Numbered from the stretch's first letter, positions 38,253 to 51,009 are shown. The stretch: 64,000 nucleotides of DNA from Enoplolaimus lenunculus (GCA_030248215.1 JASANG010000939.1:186001-250000), one strand, 5' to 3'. The notes: generated from the sequence alone by a model not told the origin. A program made the numbers and translations.

Positions 38253-38729
38253 TTTTCGGTTATCCCCCCCAGCCGGCGTTTGTCATAACATTGTTACATT
38301 TTGAAGATTTTTGCACATTTGAACTTCTCATGGCCTCTCCTAGTCATTCCACGCCAAAATTTGAATTTTTGAAAAATTCGATTTTTTGAGGTCCCGATGT
38401 CTCCCCCTTTGGGACCCAAAAATGTTTTTGTCAAAAAGTTAGACAAGCTACATAGCCATTCAACACAGCTTGCGGAGCTGAGTTGAATGGTGTTAACTAC
38501 GTTTGGCTGACGAGTTATGGTCAAATAATTGATTTGGCGACTTCCCAAATCGTTGTCAGCTAAACGCCGTTAAAATCAGCTCCGCAAACTTTGTTAAACG
38601 ATGTGTAATTAGTCAAAGTTGTGGACATGACATTTTTGGGGGTCCCATTATAAAAAGCGCAAATATGCAAAATTTGCAAAATCCAATCATTTTTGGACAG
38701 AGGTCGGCTGGTGGGAGGATAACCGAAAA
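38253..38729. mobile_element. Foldback element family B, copy 1
   Basis: It begins TTTTCGGTTATCCCC and ends GGATAACCGAAAA, its inverse. Inner blocks also mirror one another, for example GTCATTCCACGCCAAAATTTG-like sequence and GGGACC/GGTCCC near the centre. It is related along its length to 54033-54592 and 54918-55481. It is non-coding. Confidence 0.8.
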
Positions 38730-40404
38730 GAGCCAATAAAAGTGTATAATTGTTTAAAATTACAAAATCATATTTTGAATGTTGTTTGTGCCCTTAAAAG
38801 TTCGCTGTGAAAAGGGTCCCGTTTTCAAGCAGAGAAGCAAAAGCTGCTAAAAGTGTTGCATTGACAAAAGAGAATATTGTCGTGTTTCAACAAAACCTCT
38901 GTGATCGATCTGTGCGTGGGGTTGCCGTAAATTGTCATTGGATTTTCTGCAAATTAGTTATTTTCTAAAAATTTTGCTCTTGGTTTTGGGAGCCCGAATA
39001 TGTTAGCAGGTCAAATTATAATACTGGTTGCGTTTTGCATCAATTTATTAATACAGGTTGTCATTCTACAAACTCTGGAACATTTGTTTTAAATTTAGTG
39101 TATCATTGCTTTAATTCTGTATGTTTCTATTTGCATCTTTTTCTTTTGTTGAAAACTGTTATTCGATTTTTAGAAACATCTAGTTTTCAGCTGTTCAACA
39201 TTGCTTACTATTAAAAAATAAGCACTTCCTCCAGTTGTCATTAGCATAGGCAATATGCTATTTAGCGGATAGCCTATTAATTTACAAAACGTAGCGAGTT
39301 CTAAGCGCTATATTCGATTTCCTATGCATACAGCATGTGACTCGCAGCGTTCAACTTCAAATGTTGATAATTATGATAGCTATATATGCCAATTGTTGAG
39401 TAGCTAACTTTTGAAATATTCGTCTTTGTAATTTATGAACATATTAGCCAGTATTCTCGCCTTGAATACCCGTTTTAATGCTAAAATTAATTGCAAAAAT
39501 GTTAATTATAAGAAGCACTCGTTTCAGCTTATGATGCTAAATAAACAATGTAATCACCATACGTAAAACAGTGATAAAATATTAAAATTCGTGAGTTGAG
39601 TGGTTAAACGAATTGATGAGGAGCTGGGGCATAAAAATTGCGAAATAATCGTTTTTTGGGCTCGCGCGAGCTCAAAATATGCAGCATATTCTGATGGAAG
39701 AAGAAAAAATCTTTTGGTTTCGGAGTAAATCTATATGCGTGCGACTGGGGATCAAATCTTACCTTGAAATTACATCTCATATGAAATTGAATATATTCAT
39801 GTGAGAAAGGGTTAATTAAACTCAAATCGTCTTTTGAATACGGAACACTTATCTACTAAGTCTTACTGTGCAAGACTAACGCTGCGTCCGCGCCATAAAC
39901 TATTTAAGCCCCTGATATGCTTTATTTGCCACTTGCAGGTTGTGAGGTTTATTTAGGATAAACAGAACGACTCAACGGTGGCGCAGATATAACCAACGAG
40001 GCAATTTCCTGTACTATGTTTCTTAGGTTGTGCTGCCTGCTGTCTCTTATGCTCTCTCTTTCTAAACTGAGTCTTAGACATCCTTACTCGCAATACCTAT
40101 GCGTTTGGTTTAGATTTCTTTAGTGTCTATATCCGCTAGTAGGAATAGAGAGGTCTTATGCTCTCTTGCTTGGTAAAGTCATTTTGTATATCGTTGCTTG
40201 AAATAAAATGGTTGATTTTGTTGTCTGTGCTAATTGTTTAGTATGCAGTTTGCTTCTACGAATATAAAACAGCTGGTGTCTACTAATCGCGTGATATTTT
40301 CTTCGAGCTAACGCCAAGTACTATACGTGCTTTTGTTTCTAGGAGCTGTTTTTCAATGAGTAACAGTGCAATTAAACTTTGTCGACCAGTGTTTACTTTT
40401 AAGT

Positions 40405-40470
40405 ATGGTCGTAACAGTAGTATAAGCATATTCCTAAGACTAAAGCCGAAACCTCTGCGTAAGCCTATGA
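40405..40470. mobile_element. Fragment of the telomere-core TIR element
   Basis: GGTCGTAACAGTAGTATAAG then CATATTCCTAAG matches the left interior of copies 1-3, followed by drifted TAAGCC hexamers. The right half is missing. Confidence 0.7.
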
Positions 40471-40701
40471 CTAACCAGTGCCGGATTCAGAAATTTCTGA
40501 TGGGGTGGTTTAATAGAAATTATAAAAATGCAGCACTCATGGTGCTGCTAAAGTTTTGAGAAACACATATTTGTAGAAATTCGGCAATGAATGAAAGTGG
40601 TTTTAATTGATTCAGATATAAACAAAAATTTCTTTGAAACGATGGAAATAGCATTAAAACATTGCATAATTTCATAACGTATGGATACCATTTAGATGGT
40701 A

Positions 40702-41057
40702 CTGTAGTGACCAGAACCGCCCTCCGCCACCCTTCGTTACTGATATATATCCGGCATTGCAACTATCCGTTGAATTAAAAGTTTTTTCCTTGCATCAAAA
40801 CCGTGAGCGATAATGCAATTATACTTTGGAATGTTACTTTTAAAACTTAAGTACGCTTTAAAGTTTCGAACTCAACTTTATTTAGTCCTGGAGCCATTTA
40901 TGCTCTACGATTAGGGATAATTGACGTTTAGAGACTCTAATTAGGGTTTAGGGACTCTATCCGCGTATGGATTCTTATTAGGGATACGGACTCCTATTGA
41001 TTGGGACTCAAAATGGGGACCCTCTCTTATTACCCCCTCGTATTCCGGTCACTACAG
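40702..41057. mobile_element. MITE family A, copy 2 (TA target site)
   Basis: The ends CTGTAGTGACCAGAA and TTCCGGTCACTACAG are inverted and flanked by TA on both sides. The interior shares GGGACTCTATCCGC, TTGATTGGGACTCAAAATGG and TATCCGTTGAATTAAA with the copy at 51010. It is 356 bp. Confidence 0.88.
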
Positions 41058-41351
41058 TATAGAACCCCCAGAAATGAAAACTAAAAATTCTTTGACCAAA
41101 ATATTTACAAAGGTGGGATCTTGATAAATACCTTGTGAGCGAAGCGAGTGAGATTCCACACGCAATTTTAGTAGTAAAAACCTCGCGGGAAAAACGAGCT
41201 AGACGCCGTACAAATTTTAATATTGAAATCCCCGAAACAATGAGAGCAACAACCCGGACAAACTTTTAGAACGTATTGAAATCTTTGAAAGCAATACGAG
41301 TCAGAAGCCAACCTAAACCTTGCGAACGAAGCGAACTAGAACAAATAGTCT

Positions 41352-41405
41352 AAAGCTCAAGTTTACTCTATTTATAGTTATGTGGAAAACGGTACGCCCG
41401 TCAAA
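41352..41405. mobile_element. Right-end fragment of the telomere-core TIR element
   Basis: CTCAAGTTTACTCTATTTAT then GTGGAAAACGGTACGCCC aligns with the segment just inside the right terminus of the copies at 24646 and 43000. TTAGG-like words follow. Confidence 0.5.
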
Positions 41406-42999
41406 GTAACAGCTTAAGTTTAGGCTTAGGAGTAAGTTAGCGGTTAAATCGCACTGCACGATGAGTAAAATTTAAGGTGCAAATAAAAATCAACATGATT
41501 TTGAACGATAAACATGCTAATATACTGCTAAAAGCCGAGACGCAAAACATGTGTCACTTAAAAATCTTGTACAGTCTGGTATTTTTGTATTAATGAACAT
41601 GGAGTTGACTGGGCCATATGGCGTTACGGGCCAATAAATCGATGGGCAGTTAGAATTTTGGCCAATTTAACAAGAACAACATCAAGATTTTGGTGTTCTG
41701 GCAATCCGTTGATCTAAAAATGCGGCTCGTCCATATGGGTCTAGATCTTGTACGAAATAGAAAATATTTACATGAGAATGGGTTAAAGGTGTTAGCTGTA
41801 TCGCACATTTCTACATTGGCAAACTTGTTACATTGGATTAATTTTTTACGTTTTACGCTCGAAAAGCTGAAAAGATGCTGTAGTCTCTGAAATACCAACG
41901 GCACTCATAACATTCTTGTGAGTCAACAGCGTGACTTTATTAGATAAAATGGGCTACAAGGCCCTGTCTGACTTGGTTATGTTCAAGTATTGTATAAAAT
42001 GAGAATATGAGAGACGGAACTACTGGTATAGCAAAGGTTCGCCTAAATTATGTGATTACATGGTCTTTGCGATTGGTCTGCTGAACTAGCATTCTGGGTT
42101 TTATTCTATACGAGTTGTGGCCTAAAACTTTGAGTGTTTAAGAGCGTTGGCTTATGCGTATGTGAGAGGAAACTGCGCCCGCTATGTAACTTTAAATCAA
42201 GTGAGGTATATTCGACTTTTGTTTGCCATGCTACACTTGACGATTGATCTCGCTAGATTTAAATGGTTCAAATGAACCTTTTGTCGTATCGAGCAGGATC
42301 GTTTGAACAGGGGTGACTGAGGTGTCAGCCGATACCAGCAGAAAAATCTATGGATGTCGCTGACACTTGTGACATTTCACCATAACTAAAGTTTCATGTT
42401 GAAATTTAAAACATTTAATGCAAAAAATGCTCTGGCTGATAGCTACGTTCGTTCGCCAGATTTCAGAACAGTCTACAGAAAGGTTAACTCTTGGTTGTTT
42501 ACCAAAGATAATGATTTGTTATCGGATTTGATGACACCTGCGTTTTGAATGTACCTTTCTGACCGCCTGTTTGACACCCCTAGAAAAAATTGTTTCCACT
42601 TTCCTGGTTTCGAGTGGATATAATCTAGGGGATAGATCGGCAGGACTAGCAAAGATAACTGTTGTTAGCAAGGGTAATTGTTTTACCAAATATATCTGTA
42701 ATCAAGTAAACGACATGTAGTGTGAGTGACCGCTGTACCGAAATAACAGCCGAATTTGTTTAACGCACGCCTAGGCAATCTGCCCACAGTTTAGAATAGG
42801 TTTTGGGATTATTTTTCAGTCAAAATCTACTGATTTTATCGAGCAGTTAAGAATTTACTTATAAAATATTGGCTGCATATGCAAATATGTTTTTTCTTTT
42901 CCGCTTTGGTAAATTATTGTCAGAAATTGAAATCGCATGTTTAAGAGACTGCCCAGGTTAACCGTTGCCCCTTTTTTTTGTTGTTTGTTATAAAAACTA

Positions 43000-43166
43000 C
43001 GGCCGACGATACTTTGAGGGGGCGTAACAGTAGCATGAAAGCATATTCCTAAGCCTAAGTCTATGCCTAAACCTTAGTTTAAGCCTCTAATTACGCCTAG
43101 CCCTATGCCTAAGCAAAACTTTTTATTCTCAAAAAGCGGTACGTTTCTCAAAGTAAACATGGCCCA
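43000..43166. mobile_element. TIR element with degenerate telomere-like core, copy 3
   Basis: The left part is ACTTTGAGGGGGCGTAACAG followed by AAGCATATTCCTAAGCC and drifted CCTAAG/GCCTA hexamers. The right end AGTAAACATGGCCCA carries the inverse of the left ACTTTGAG block. It is more diverged than copies 1 and 2. Confidence 0.7.
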
Positions 43167-45892
43167 GAACTACAGATACAGCCATAGCCTGAGATTTTGC
43201 GAACAAGTTCAACCATCGATCGAGAAGTTATTTGTACAATTAGGTTCAATAGATTAAATTAAATGGTTACATTTTGTCATATTTTCTGGAATTTTTGAGG
43301 TATTTGTCTCTTGTCGTGTATGCTTTATTTTACCTGTATACGACTTAAGAACGACCAACTATAGTATTAGAATATATTCCGTGTTTCTGTTTTATCAGTC
43401 AATGGATGGATCCTGAATGTTCCGATGGGAAACGATTTTTTGTGCTCAGAAATTTTAGTTTTAAATCGTTATCAGCAAATGTTTCGATGTTGTAAAATAA
43501 TTTTTACAATTGCGCGAAAAGAGTAAAACTTTATGATTCGATGTTATATCTGCGCCAGTATTATTTATTCAGTAATTTGGCTATATGAACCACATTTGTG
43601 ATGTTGCGCTGTATAGTTTTTAGCAAGTCCAGGCTGGTGTAGGAACGCATTGAGGCATCACCTTCGGCGTAAGCCATGTATTATAATACTATTCAACAGT
43701 ATTTTCATGAATCGACTGCTCATAAACAAAACTGGAGCAAGGGCGTATCCGGAAGGGGGGGGGGGGGCTAAGTAGACGTTTCATCCTCTAAATGATTTTG
43801 GAAATACATTTGGGTTATATGCGTCAGGCAAAACTATATTAGGTGCAAATTATAAATAATTATACATTTGGTTTGGCCTTCCCAAAACCTCTTGACTATT
43901 GAATGCTATTGGCAAAACGTATGCTGTCGTACAGGTTCATAAATTCGGTCTTATCTCTTCGTTATTCTTATAAATTAGAATTAGAAAATTGAAAAAACTT
44001 AAATATCAATCAAATTCTTTTGGCTTTGAGCAACTTTTGTGTCTTTAATACGAAATCAATTTTTCAGAATATTTACGCATACAGCAGTGCATAGTAAATT
44101 CAGTCAGTAGCTTTTCTCAATCGCAACTGTTGCCAAGCGTCATTACACTGTGCAAATTACAAAAACAACTATTTTTGTTCGAATTTTTAAGTTTTTGACG
44201 CCTTTGTAATGCAGTATTTTCCCGAGCTTTCATTTCCGGTTTTATAATTAAATATTGAACTGACTTTTTTTACCGGTCAAACATTAATGGTTTGGAGCAG
44301 CGCTTTAATCCGTCGGCTAATTGTACCATTTTGAAATCGAGAAAATACAAATCATACAAAACAGCAACTGAACAAGAGCTCGTGTAAACGTCTAGTTCAT
44401 GGTCGTAACGGGAATTTTCTGGTGCAGTCAAATTTCAAACATATGGGATACGCAGTAACATTAAAATTAAATTTTCGTTTTCCAAACCTCAAGTTGCAGG
44501 ATAACGGTCCGAATTGTTCAGTTGTGTCTAACAATCACAGCTTTCAATCTTATGATTGTTTGATTTGGTTTTACCAAGAGCTCCATTTAAGTAACAGTAT
44601 GACACTTGTGCGATTTTCAGCGATTGATCTGTGTAGCGTTGCGTGGGCTTTTTTCCGACATACCCATGTCTAATAAAGGTGGGTCTGAAAGTCTATTTTC
44701 AACGTCAAATATAGCAGGAAACACGCACCGTACTGTAGCTACACCTTATATCGTAGTGCTTACAGATTTAGTGCTCAAAACATACCGTATTACTCCCATC
44801 CTAATCAAAGATGGGGTATTGTTATGTTGAGACCGCGTGATATCAAAAACAGCAACAACTAACATTTTGTATTAAATGTCGCACTCTATCCAGCATTATA
44901 CGTTGTTGGTTGTACCAAAAGTCGGTGATGAATGTTGCGTTGAGGTAGAGAGTGCAACACATGCGCAATTGCATGGTACAAAATGTGCCAGCGGCCGTTG
45001 CGTTTTAGTGTTTTGACCCGCTGTTCTCTCACGATTGATTGGGGGTCGATATCATCCTAAACATGCAATATCAAATATTGTCTAGAAACGTAATCAAAGC
45101 AACTAAGAGAGTAGTTTAATTTCTAAGACTTAGAGTGACAAGAATCGGCCAAGCTGATCGCCCTACCCCTCTGTTTCGGTGGTACGTTTTGTTTCAAGCC
45201 AAAATCTATTATTGCAAACATGTTTTAGAAATGCGTTGAAGGTGTCATCATTACTACACCATTTATTGAACCGAATTAGGTGTTTTATTTCTTCGATAAG
45301 ATACTATAAACATCCAGACCCATAGCCAAAGGGAGGCCAAAGGGGTATCAGCCTACCCTGGGAGAAAATTTTTTGCGCCCCCTTGAAGAGATTAGACTCT
45401 CTTGTTAACTTTTTTGCTTCAATCAACATGATCTTTCTTGAAATTATTGAGCACCTCTAACAGGTTCAACCAGCTACGGGATAATGAACATCGTGAAAAC
45501 AATGATTTGAGTATATACTGGAAATGACCTAATTATTCAAATGTAACACCTTAAAACGACATTAATATGATGCTTCATTCCATGCAGGAGGGGACTGGCG
45601 CGCGCTTAAATGAAACGGTTTTCGTATTCAGACCCAAAGATGGCTAAACATGATGGGTAGTGCAACGAGGTTTCAAGTGCTGTATCCAGACTGTTTACAT
45701 GACCTACAAGCGGAAGTTAAAAATGTTTCAAGCGGGTCCCAATTTTACCACTCAGGTTGAGTCCAACCTATCGGTACTCTGTGTACGCGCACGTAATAGT
45801 ATTTAAAGCTATGACAAAACCAATCTACCTGTTAGTTAAGAAAATTTAATACATTTGGCGCAATTAAAGCTAAAAAATCCCCTCATTTGCGC

Positions 45893-46139
45893 TTACACAG
45901 AAAAAACTATTTCTTAATTTATTCAGAAAAGTATTTTCTGTGGCATATCTGAAAAGTTTTTCTGATATTTAAGATAATTTTTCTAAAAATAAGTGGAAAA
46001 CGTTTATTTTCAGACTTTATTTCAAAACTTTTTTGAAAACTTTTCTGTTATAACAGACATACTTTTCAAGTGCACCTTGCTAATTATATTTCTTAAATGT
46101 ACGAAATTTTTTCTTAAATATCAGAAATATTATTTTGAG
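45893..46139. repeat. Dispersed AT-rich repeat family C, copy 2
   Basis: It shares the full order of words with 22212-22498, including TTCTAAAAATAA, GTGCACCTTGCTAATTATAT and AAATATCAGAAATATTATTTTG, but lacks the triplicated left-end motif. Confidence 0.75.
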
Positions 46140-46315
46140 TGTAGCCGTAGGCAAATAGCTTAGATTTACGCTTAATGTTTGTGAACTGGTCTTCAAGAAA
46201 CCAATTTTGACGACTTCTTATCTTTTTTGCTATGGCGAAAAATGATACTTTGCAAGAAGACCCTGTGGAACAGGTCGATGGAGATGCGGATACTCTAGTT
46301 AATGCATTGTTCAAA

Positions 46316-46512
46316 ACAGGACCAGAGCAGCCACCCCCCTACTCTCCATTTGTGGGTCCAACCCTGAAGAGGCCCCACCCTACCCGATTGAAGCAAAAAC
46401 CGCCGAAATTTAGAATGCGTCTGGTTTCAACGCTCGCTTCGCTCGCGAGTTTAGTGGCCCCCGCCCTGGAATTTGGGGGAGTCCCTACCCCTGTCTGCTG
46501 CGGCACTGGATC
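46316..46512. repeat. Dispersed GC-richer repeat family D, copy 1
   Basis: It matches the reverse complement of 53610-53800 over about 190 bp, with the core AAAACCGCCGAAATTT, GCGTCTGG and a CGAGCGAAGCGAGCG palindrome in this copy. An open frame across it (MAKNDTLQEDPVEQ and onward, from 46232) is a by-product of the repeat. Confidence 0.8.
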
Positions 46513-47351
46513 AGAATAGGTAACCTTTATTAGCGTAAAGTGTAATCGTTGCCACCAGTGTTATTAATTTTGAAGTATTGCATTCAATATGCAAGCCATT
46601 CTTTGGTGTAGTTATATTTCTTAGCTTTGAAACACGGATGGATTCTCAACTTGCTTCAGCAATATCTTTACAAGAAATGATTTTACTTATTTATAAAGTA
46701 TAGGCATTGGATAAATGAATTCGATGTTTAAAATATTTGTAAAAAATCTGGTAAATGCTGTAAACCAGAAACCTCCTGTAGGTATAATTTTTCGATAACT
46801 AGGCTTCAATAAAACGATGTCTTCATCGGACAAATACTGTGTTGTAATGCGAGCCGACACCCCTTCTCAAATGTTATGCCCGTAAACTCACCGATGGTAT
46901 CTAATAAGTTTCGTGAATCAGGCACAATCCAGTATTACGGTTGTTCTAAATGCGTATGAAAACTGTGAGCTTAAACGACAAGTCCGTTAATAACACGTGT
47001 TCGACCAAATTTATCAATTTTTTTCTTCTTTGCTATGGCAAAACGATGTATCGGCGATTAACACTAAAAGAGTAGGCCCGAGACCCAAAGCATTTTTTCT
47101 ATCATACGCCTATGAGTTCTAGCATTATATATTTCAAATGACACAGTAATTTTAGCGTGTGAGCTAATGCGATCCGCTGTTCACTAATTCAGTGTTGTTG
47201 TTCCGGCGCAACCCGTGCAAATCCCGAAAATGGTGTGTAGCTCTTTTAATTTGGCAAAGTCAGTACTTTTACAAAAATTTTCACACTGTCATTCAAATTT
47301 AGAACTAAAATGTCCAACTGACATTAGTTGTATTCATTTTTGATATTTTAG

Positions 47352-50300
47352 ACGGAATACACAGTTATGTTACTACTACATCTGCAACAAGTACCGGACG
47401 GGCCATACGTCGCCGACCTCGCCACAGAGGGCACTATTCACAACCTGCAACAATTACACCTACTTCTGGATCTACAGCCGTTACCGGAACGCGATCCCTC
47501 TCCCAGCCACCTGGCGCAGGTTCAGTAGGTCCTCTTGCTTCTGGGCCGCCTCCTATTCCAGCTCGTCGTACATTACCAAAACAACCAGGAAGTAGGCTTC
47601 CGCAAGCAAGTGTTCTACCGCAACCTCCATTATCAGCGGCTCCTATTACCTCTGCAGCCATTGTTGATCCTGTATTGTATCAACACCCGGATGACAGGCG
47701 ATTGAGCACTCAACAACAACCACAACAACAGCAACATATCCCAAAGCGACTACCGGCAACACCTGCAGAACAACCAGCATTTTTACCTGAAACATCATTA
47801 TCGCGTCCATATTATGGCAGCGTATTTCAATCCAGTCAAGCGGCAACAACTGGATCAATTCCAAGCACTTCAGCGGCAGTACCGTTGCTACATCCGTGGA
47901 CACCTCCACCGCCGTACAGCGAGCATTTTGGAGCTGGAACTTTCGGCGAATGGGTCGGTTCTTCGAGCCTGGACGCAACCGGCCGTGAGCACGTATTTGG
48001 GGCCGCCACTGGGCCGAGCGGGGCGTTTGGCGAAAACCTAGACCTGGTTCGGTGTAGCAGCGAATCTCGAGACTATTTTCAACAACACCATCCAGCCCAC
48101 CATCAATATCATCATCATTCGACGCCAGGTCGTTTAGATACAACCAGTTTAGTGTCGTCTTCGCAATATTACCTTCAAAAAGGCGCTGGTGCTACAGTTG
48201 CAGCCGCTGCTGGAACGTCGTATATGATGCAGGGACATGGAGGAGGAAGTCGGCAAGAACAACATCAACAGCATCATCACCAACAACAACATTCAGGATC
48301 TGTTGGTGTTAGTGATCACAGTGTAGCACAGACAACATCACATTTACGTTACGACACTCGTCACGGTCTAAATGGCCAATCTGCTCCAGAACTGTATGGT
48401 GGCGCCACGGAATATACCGCAAGCTCTGATACTGGACCGATTGGTAGCGTTGGTGCAGCAATTCATGATCCAAATTTCAACGTGACAAACACATACATGA
48501 GTTACGTGAGTCAAGTTGATTTAAGTGGTTTACCACCGCATTCCACTGACAATATGAGCATGATGATTATGGGTTGTCGGCCACCGTCGTTGAAATCGCA
48601 GAGTCCTTCGACGAAAATGTACAACAGCGCCGGACTGTTACCTGAGTTGAGTTGTAGCGACGACAAATCGTTAATGCAACATCAGCTCAGGCATCACGGT
48701 CACGCGCCGTCAAACGGTTCAAGCCTAATCAGTCAACTTGCAGCTGCGGCCGCAAGTCAACGCCCAGACCTGTTTCCATACGGTTCAGTTGCGAGTCTGG
48801 CAGCGAAACAATTTGATCCGTACAAAGATGTCGCCGATGCTAAGCTTCACGCTGCAGCGGCTTACCTCCAAACTGGTGGACGATCGTCTGGTTTCGGCGG
48901 TGGTCTGGCTGGATTTGGAGGAACAGCAGCAGCATTGGGTGCAACTCTGGCGATATCTCATCAAGACTTTCCTGTGCCACCATCGTTTGGAGATCAGCAA
49001 CGGCACCTGTCCGCGGCCGCGGCGCTAGATGAACCGGGAGGTCACTTTTTCCGGGCATCTATTGCCGCAGCTGGACGGTTTGGTTCAGTTGGTGGCGCCG
49101 CACTACATCATCATCATCATCAACAACAACAACAACACCAGCCGTCACCGGGTGAATTGTTATTGATGCTACAAGCGCAAGCTACTGCAGCTGCCGCTGT
49201 TGGAGGATTGGTCGCCTCACCAGCTATGCCAATGTATCCGGCACAACAACAAATGCAACCTTCAATAACATCGTCGACAGCAACAGCACAAACAACAGGA
49301 ACAAAGAAAAATCCTTGGACAACGCCGCTCGATGCAGAAGATGATTACGGCAGCGCTGGTTCCGCAGTTCCTGGAATCACTGCGTTTGATACAGCGGTAA
49401 CATCAAAACCGGCCCTTATCATTACTGTGCCGGCTGGCGAAGCGAAAAAAGAATCACATCAAACAGCAATAGCGACAACAACAACAACAACAACAACAAT
49501 TGTTGAATTTTCAGCGGTACCTTCTCAAGTTGCGACTGTTTCGATGGAATACAAAGAACCATCAAATTCCACAATACCACCTGGCGGACCTCCACCTGCT
49601 TTTGAACAGCATACTACATCTGGTAAATTGCCTACGGTATCAGCGTCGATAACACCAACGGCGATAATAACAACGAACGTGGCTGAAGAAATCAAAAAAC
49701 AATCGTCAGACATTGCAGCAACAGACGAAAATAATTTCGTTTCAAAACTGAAACGGTCACCGGCAATGATACTTCCAACTGAAGACGGTGCCAGTGATCG
49801 TAGCAATCTCGATTTAGGTATCAAATCTGCTCCAGGAAACCTTGGACTTTCTCCACTATTTGCGGGAATATCAACAGGAACCGATCCAAACAAACTGATT
49901 CATTTTTTGACATCTGACCCTGATTTGGTAACCACAACAGACACTTATATGGTCAGTGATGTTGTACGCGACTCAAGTCCAGGCCGATATCGAGATAGTG
50001 GTGGTCAGCGAAGTGTCCATCGTCCCGCTGATCAAGATCATATTAGAGAGCAGCAACATCCACAACAACAACAACAACAACAACAAATACCAACGATCAG
50101 TAGCCAACAACAGCAACCACAACAACAACAACAACTGCAACAACAGCCACAACAACAACAAATAGTTGAAATGCTACAACAATATCAAAGTGAAAGTCAA
50201 GCATACGATACGCAATACTGGACAACGAATATAACACAAATGTTACCACCGCATATTTCATCAATTCTAGTGTCGCCATGTGGAGATGATAATGTATCAG

Positions 50301-50794
50301 TCACATCTGACAGTGGATGGGATCAAAGACGCACCGCTACAGACGAAATCGTAGACGACAAACGCAACAACACCACTGAAGAACAAGGAGTATCTATGGC
50401 GAATTTGGACAAAAAGCGTCGACAGCAAAAAGAGCAACAACTGCATCGGCAACGACTGGCGGAACAATTTTTGCAACTAATCGAAACTGGTACAGAAGAA
50501 TGTTTGATTGCAGCGCAAGACGTCGCAGCGCAACTAATTGAAGGTGATCACGATTGTGGTGATGGCGATGAACCGGAAGACAAAAGTTACGATGATCATC
50601 CGACAAATCCGGAACCACCTGCTGATAGCAATAATATCCAACAGCATCAGCAGCAACAAAAACAACAACAACAACAACAACAACCAGATGCACAATTGGA
50701 ACAAATAGCACAAGCGTTGCCGCAATTTCTCGCAGAGGGAATGACATCGAATAACCCGTTTCTGATGGATGCAATTTTGGAAAATCTGCAACAA
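47352..50794 (+). CDS. Large exon: Gln/His/Pro/Ala-rich region with C-terminal coiled-coil-like helices
   Basis: After TGATATTTTAG two bases complete an Asp codon with the previous exon. The frame runs 1,147 codons to CTGCAACAA|GTAAGC (phase 0). The start (GIHSYVTTTSATSTGR) is followed by basic RAIRRRPRHRG and a Pro-rich PPIPARRTLPKQPG SH3-type motif. The middle is Ser/Gly/Ala-rich with His/Gln runs (about 48240-48290, 49105-49140, 50055-50165, 50640-50690). The last 130 residues include a charged helix (NLDKKRRQQKEQQLHRQR, then LAEQFLQLIETG) and a second helical piece (ALPQFLAEGMTSNNPFLMD). These could be the only ordered parts. The upstream third of the exon lacks an in-frame ATG and is supported by phase and composition. 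Confidence 0.92.
50055..50165 (+). repeat. Poly-Gln (CAA)n tracts, coding
   Basis: Three CAA-rich blocks separated by IPTIS-like and Pro/Leu interruptions encode about 28 Gln in 37 residues. Confidence 0.9.
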
Positions 50795-50905
50795 GTAAGC
50801 TCTGTGTTCTAAATTATCAAACACTTTATGTTTGTTGATCGATAAATTATTTGTTTACACCTGCCGCCGGTTAAACTTCACAGCACAGTCTTGTGTATAT
50901 TGCAG

Positions 50906-50953
50906 GATGCAACGGAGGTCGCCAAATTGTTCGGGAGCCAGAACATAGCCAAA
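50906..50953 (+). CDS. Tentative small exon DATEVAKLFGSQNIAK
   Basis: A 111-bp intron with GTAAGC and a TATATTGCAG acceptor separates it from the big exon. Phase 0 gives ILENLQQ joined to DATEVAKLFGSQNIAK, which continues the helical character of the preceding residues. It could end at AAA|GTAGTT (48 nt), with the gene going on to the right, or read four more codons to a stop at 50966 as the C-terminus. I favour splicing onward because the Piccolo/Fife/CLA-1 family ends in PDZ and C2 domains that are absent here. No clear poly(A) signal follows the stop. Confidence 0.55.
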
Positions 50954-51009
50954 GTAGTTCAGTGTTAATTTTGACATGTTTTGAGCTGTTTGTCGAAACA
51001 ATCCAAGTA

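Larger units (their letters stand above)
35473..47351 (+). other. Large intron (11.9 kb) with transposon debris
   Basis: Donor is GTAAGA and acceptor is TGATATTTTAG; phase 1 is conserved across it. It holds foldback element B copy 1 (38253-38729), fragments of the telomere-core element (40405-40470, 41352-41405, 43000-43166), MITE A copy 2 (40702-41057), a 13-base G run at 43755-43767, repeat C copy 2 (45893-46139) and repeat D copy 1 (46316-46512). Between these I see only AT-rich sequence. Small phase-1 exons could be hidden here. Confidence 0.7.

Noticed and set aside
41120-41345. GAGCGAAGCGAGTGAG and CGAACGAAGCGAAC words hinting at a structured repeat
   Set aside because: Short palindromic words recur in family D and elsewhere but without boundaries that define an element here.
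43755-43767. Run of 13 G (and a run of 10 at 60467)
   Set aside because: Simple homopolymers in intron or intergenic sequence with no flanking structure; possibly sequencing-prone, not a functional G-quadruplex array.
46232-46519. Open frame MAKNDTLQEDPVEQ and onward
   Set aside because: Most of it is dispersed repeat D, which recurs inverted at 53610-53800 without an open frame.
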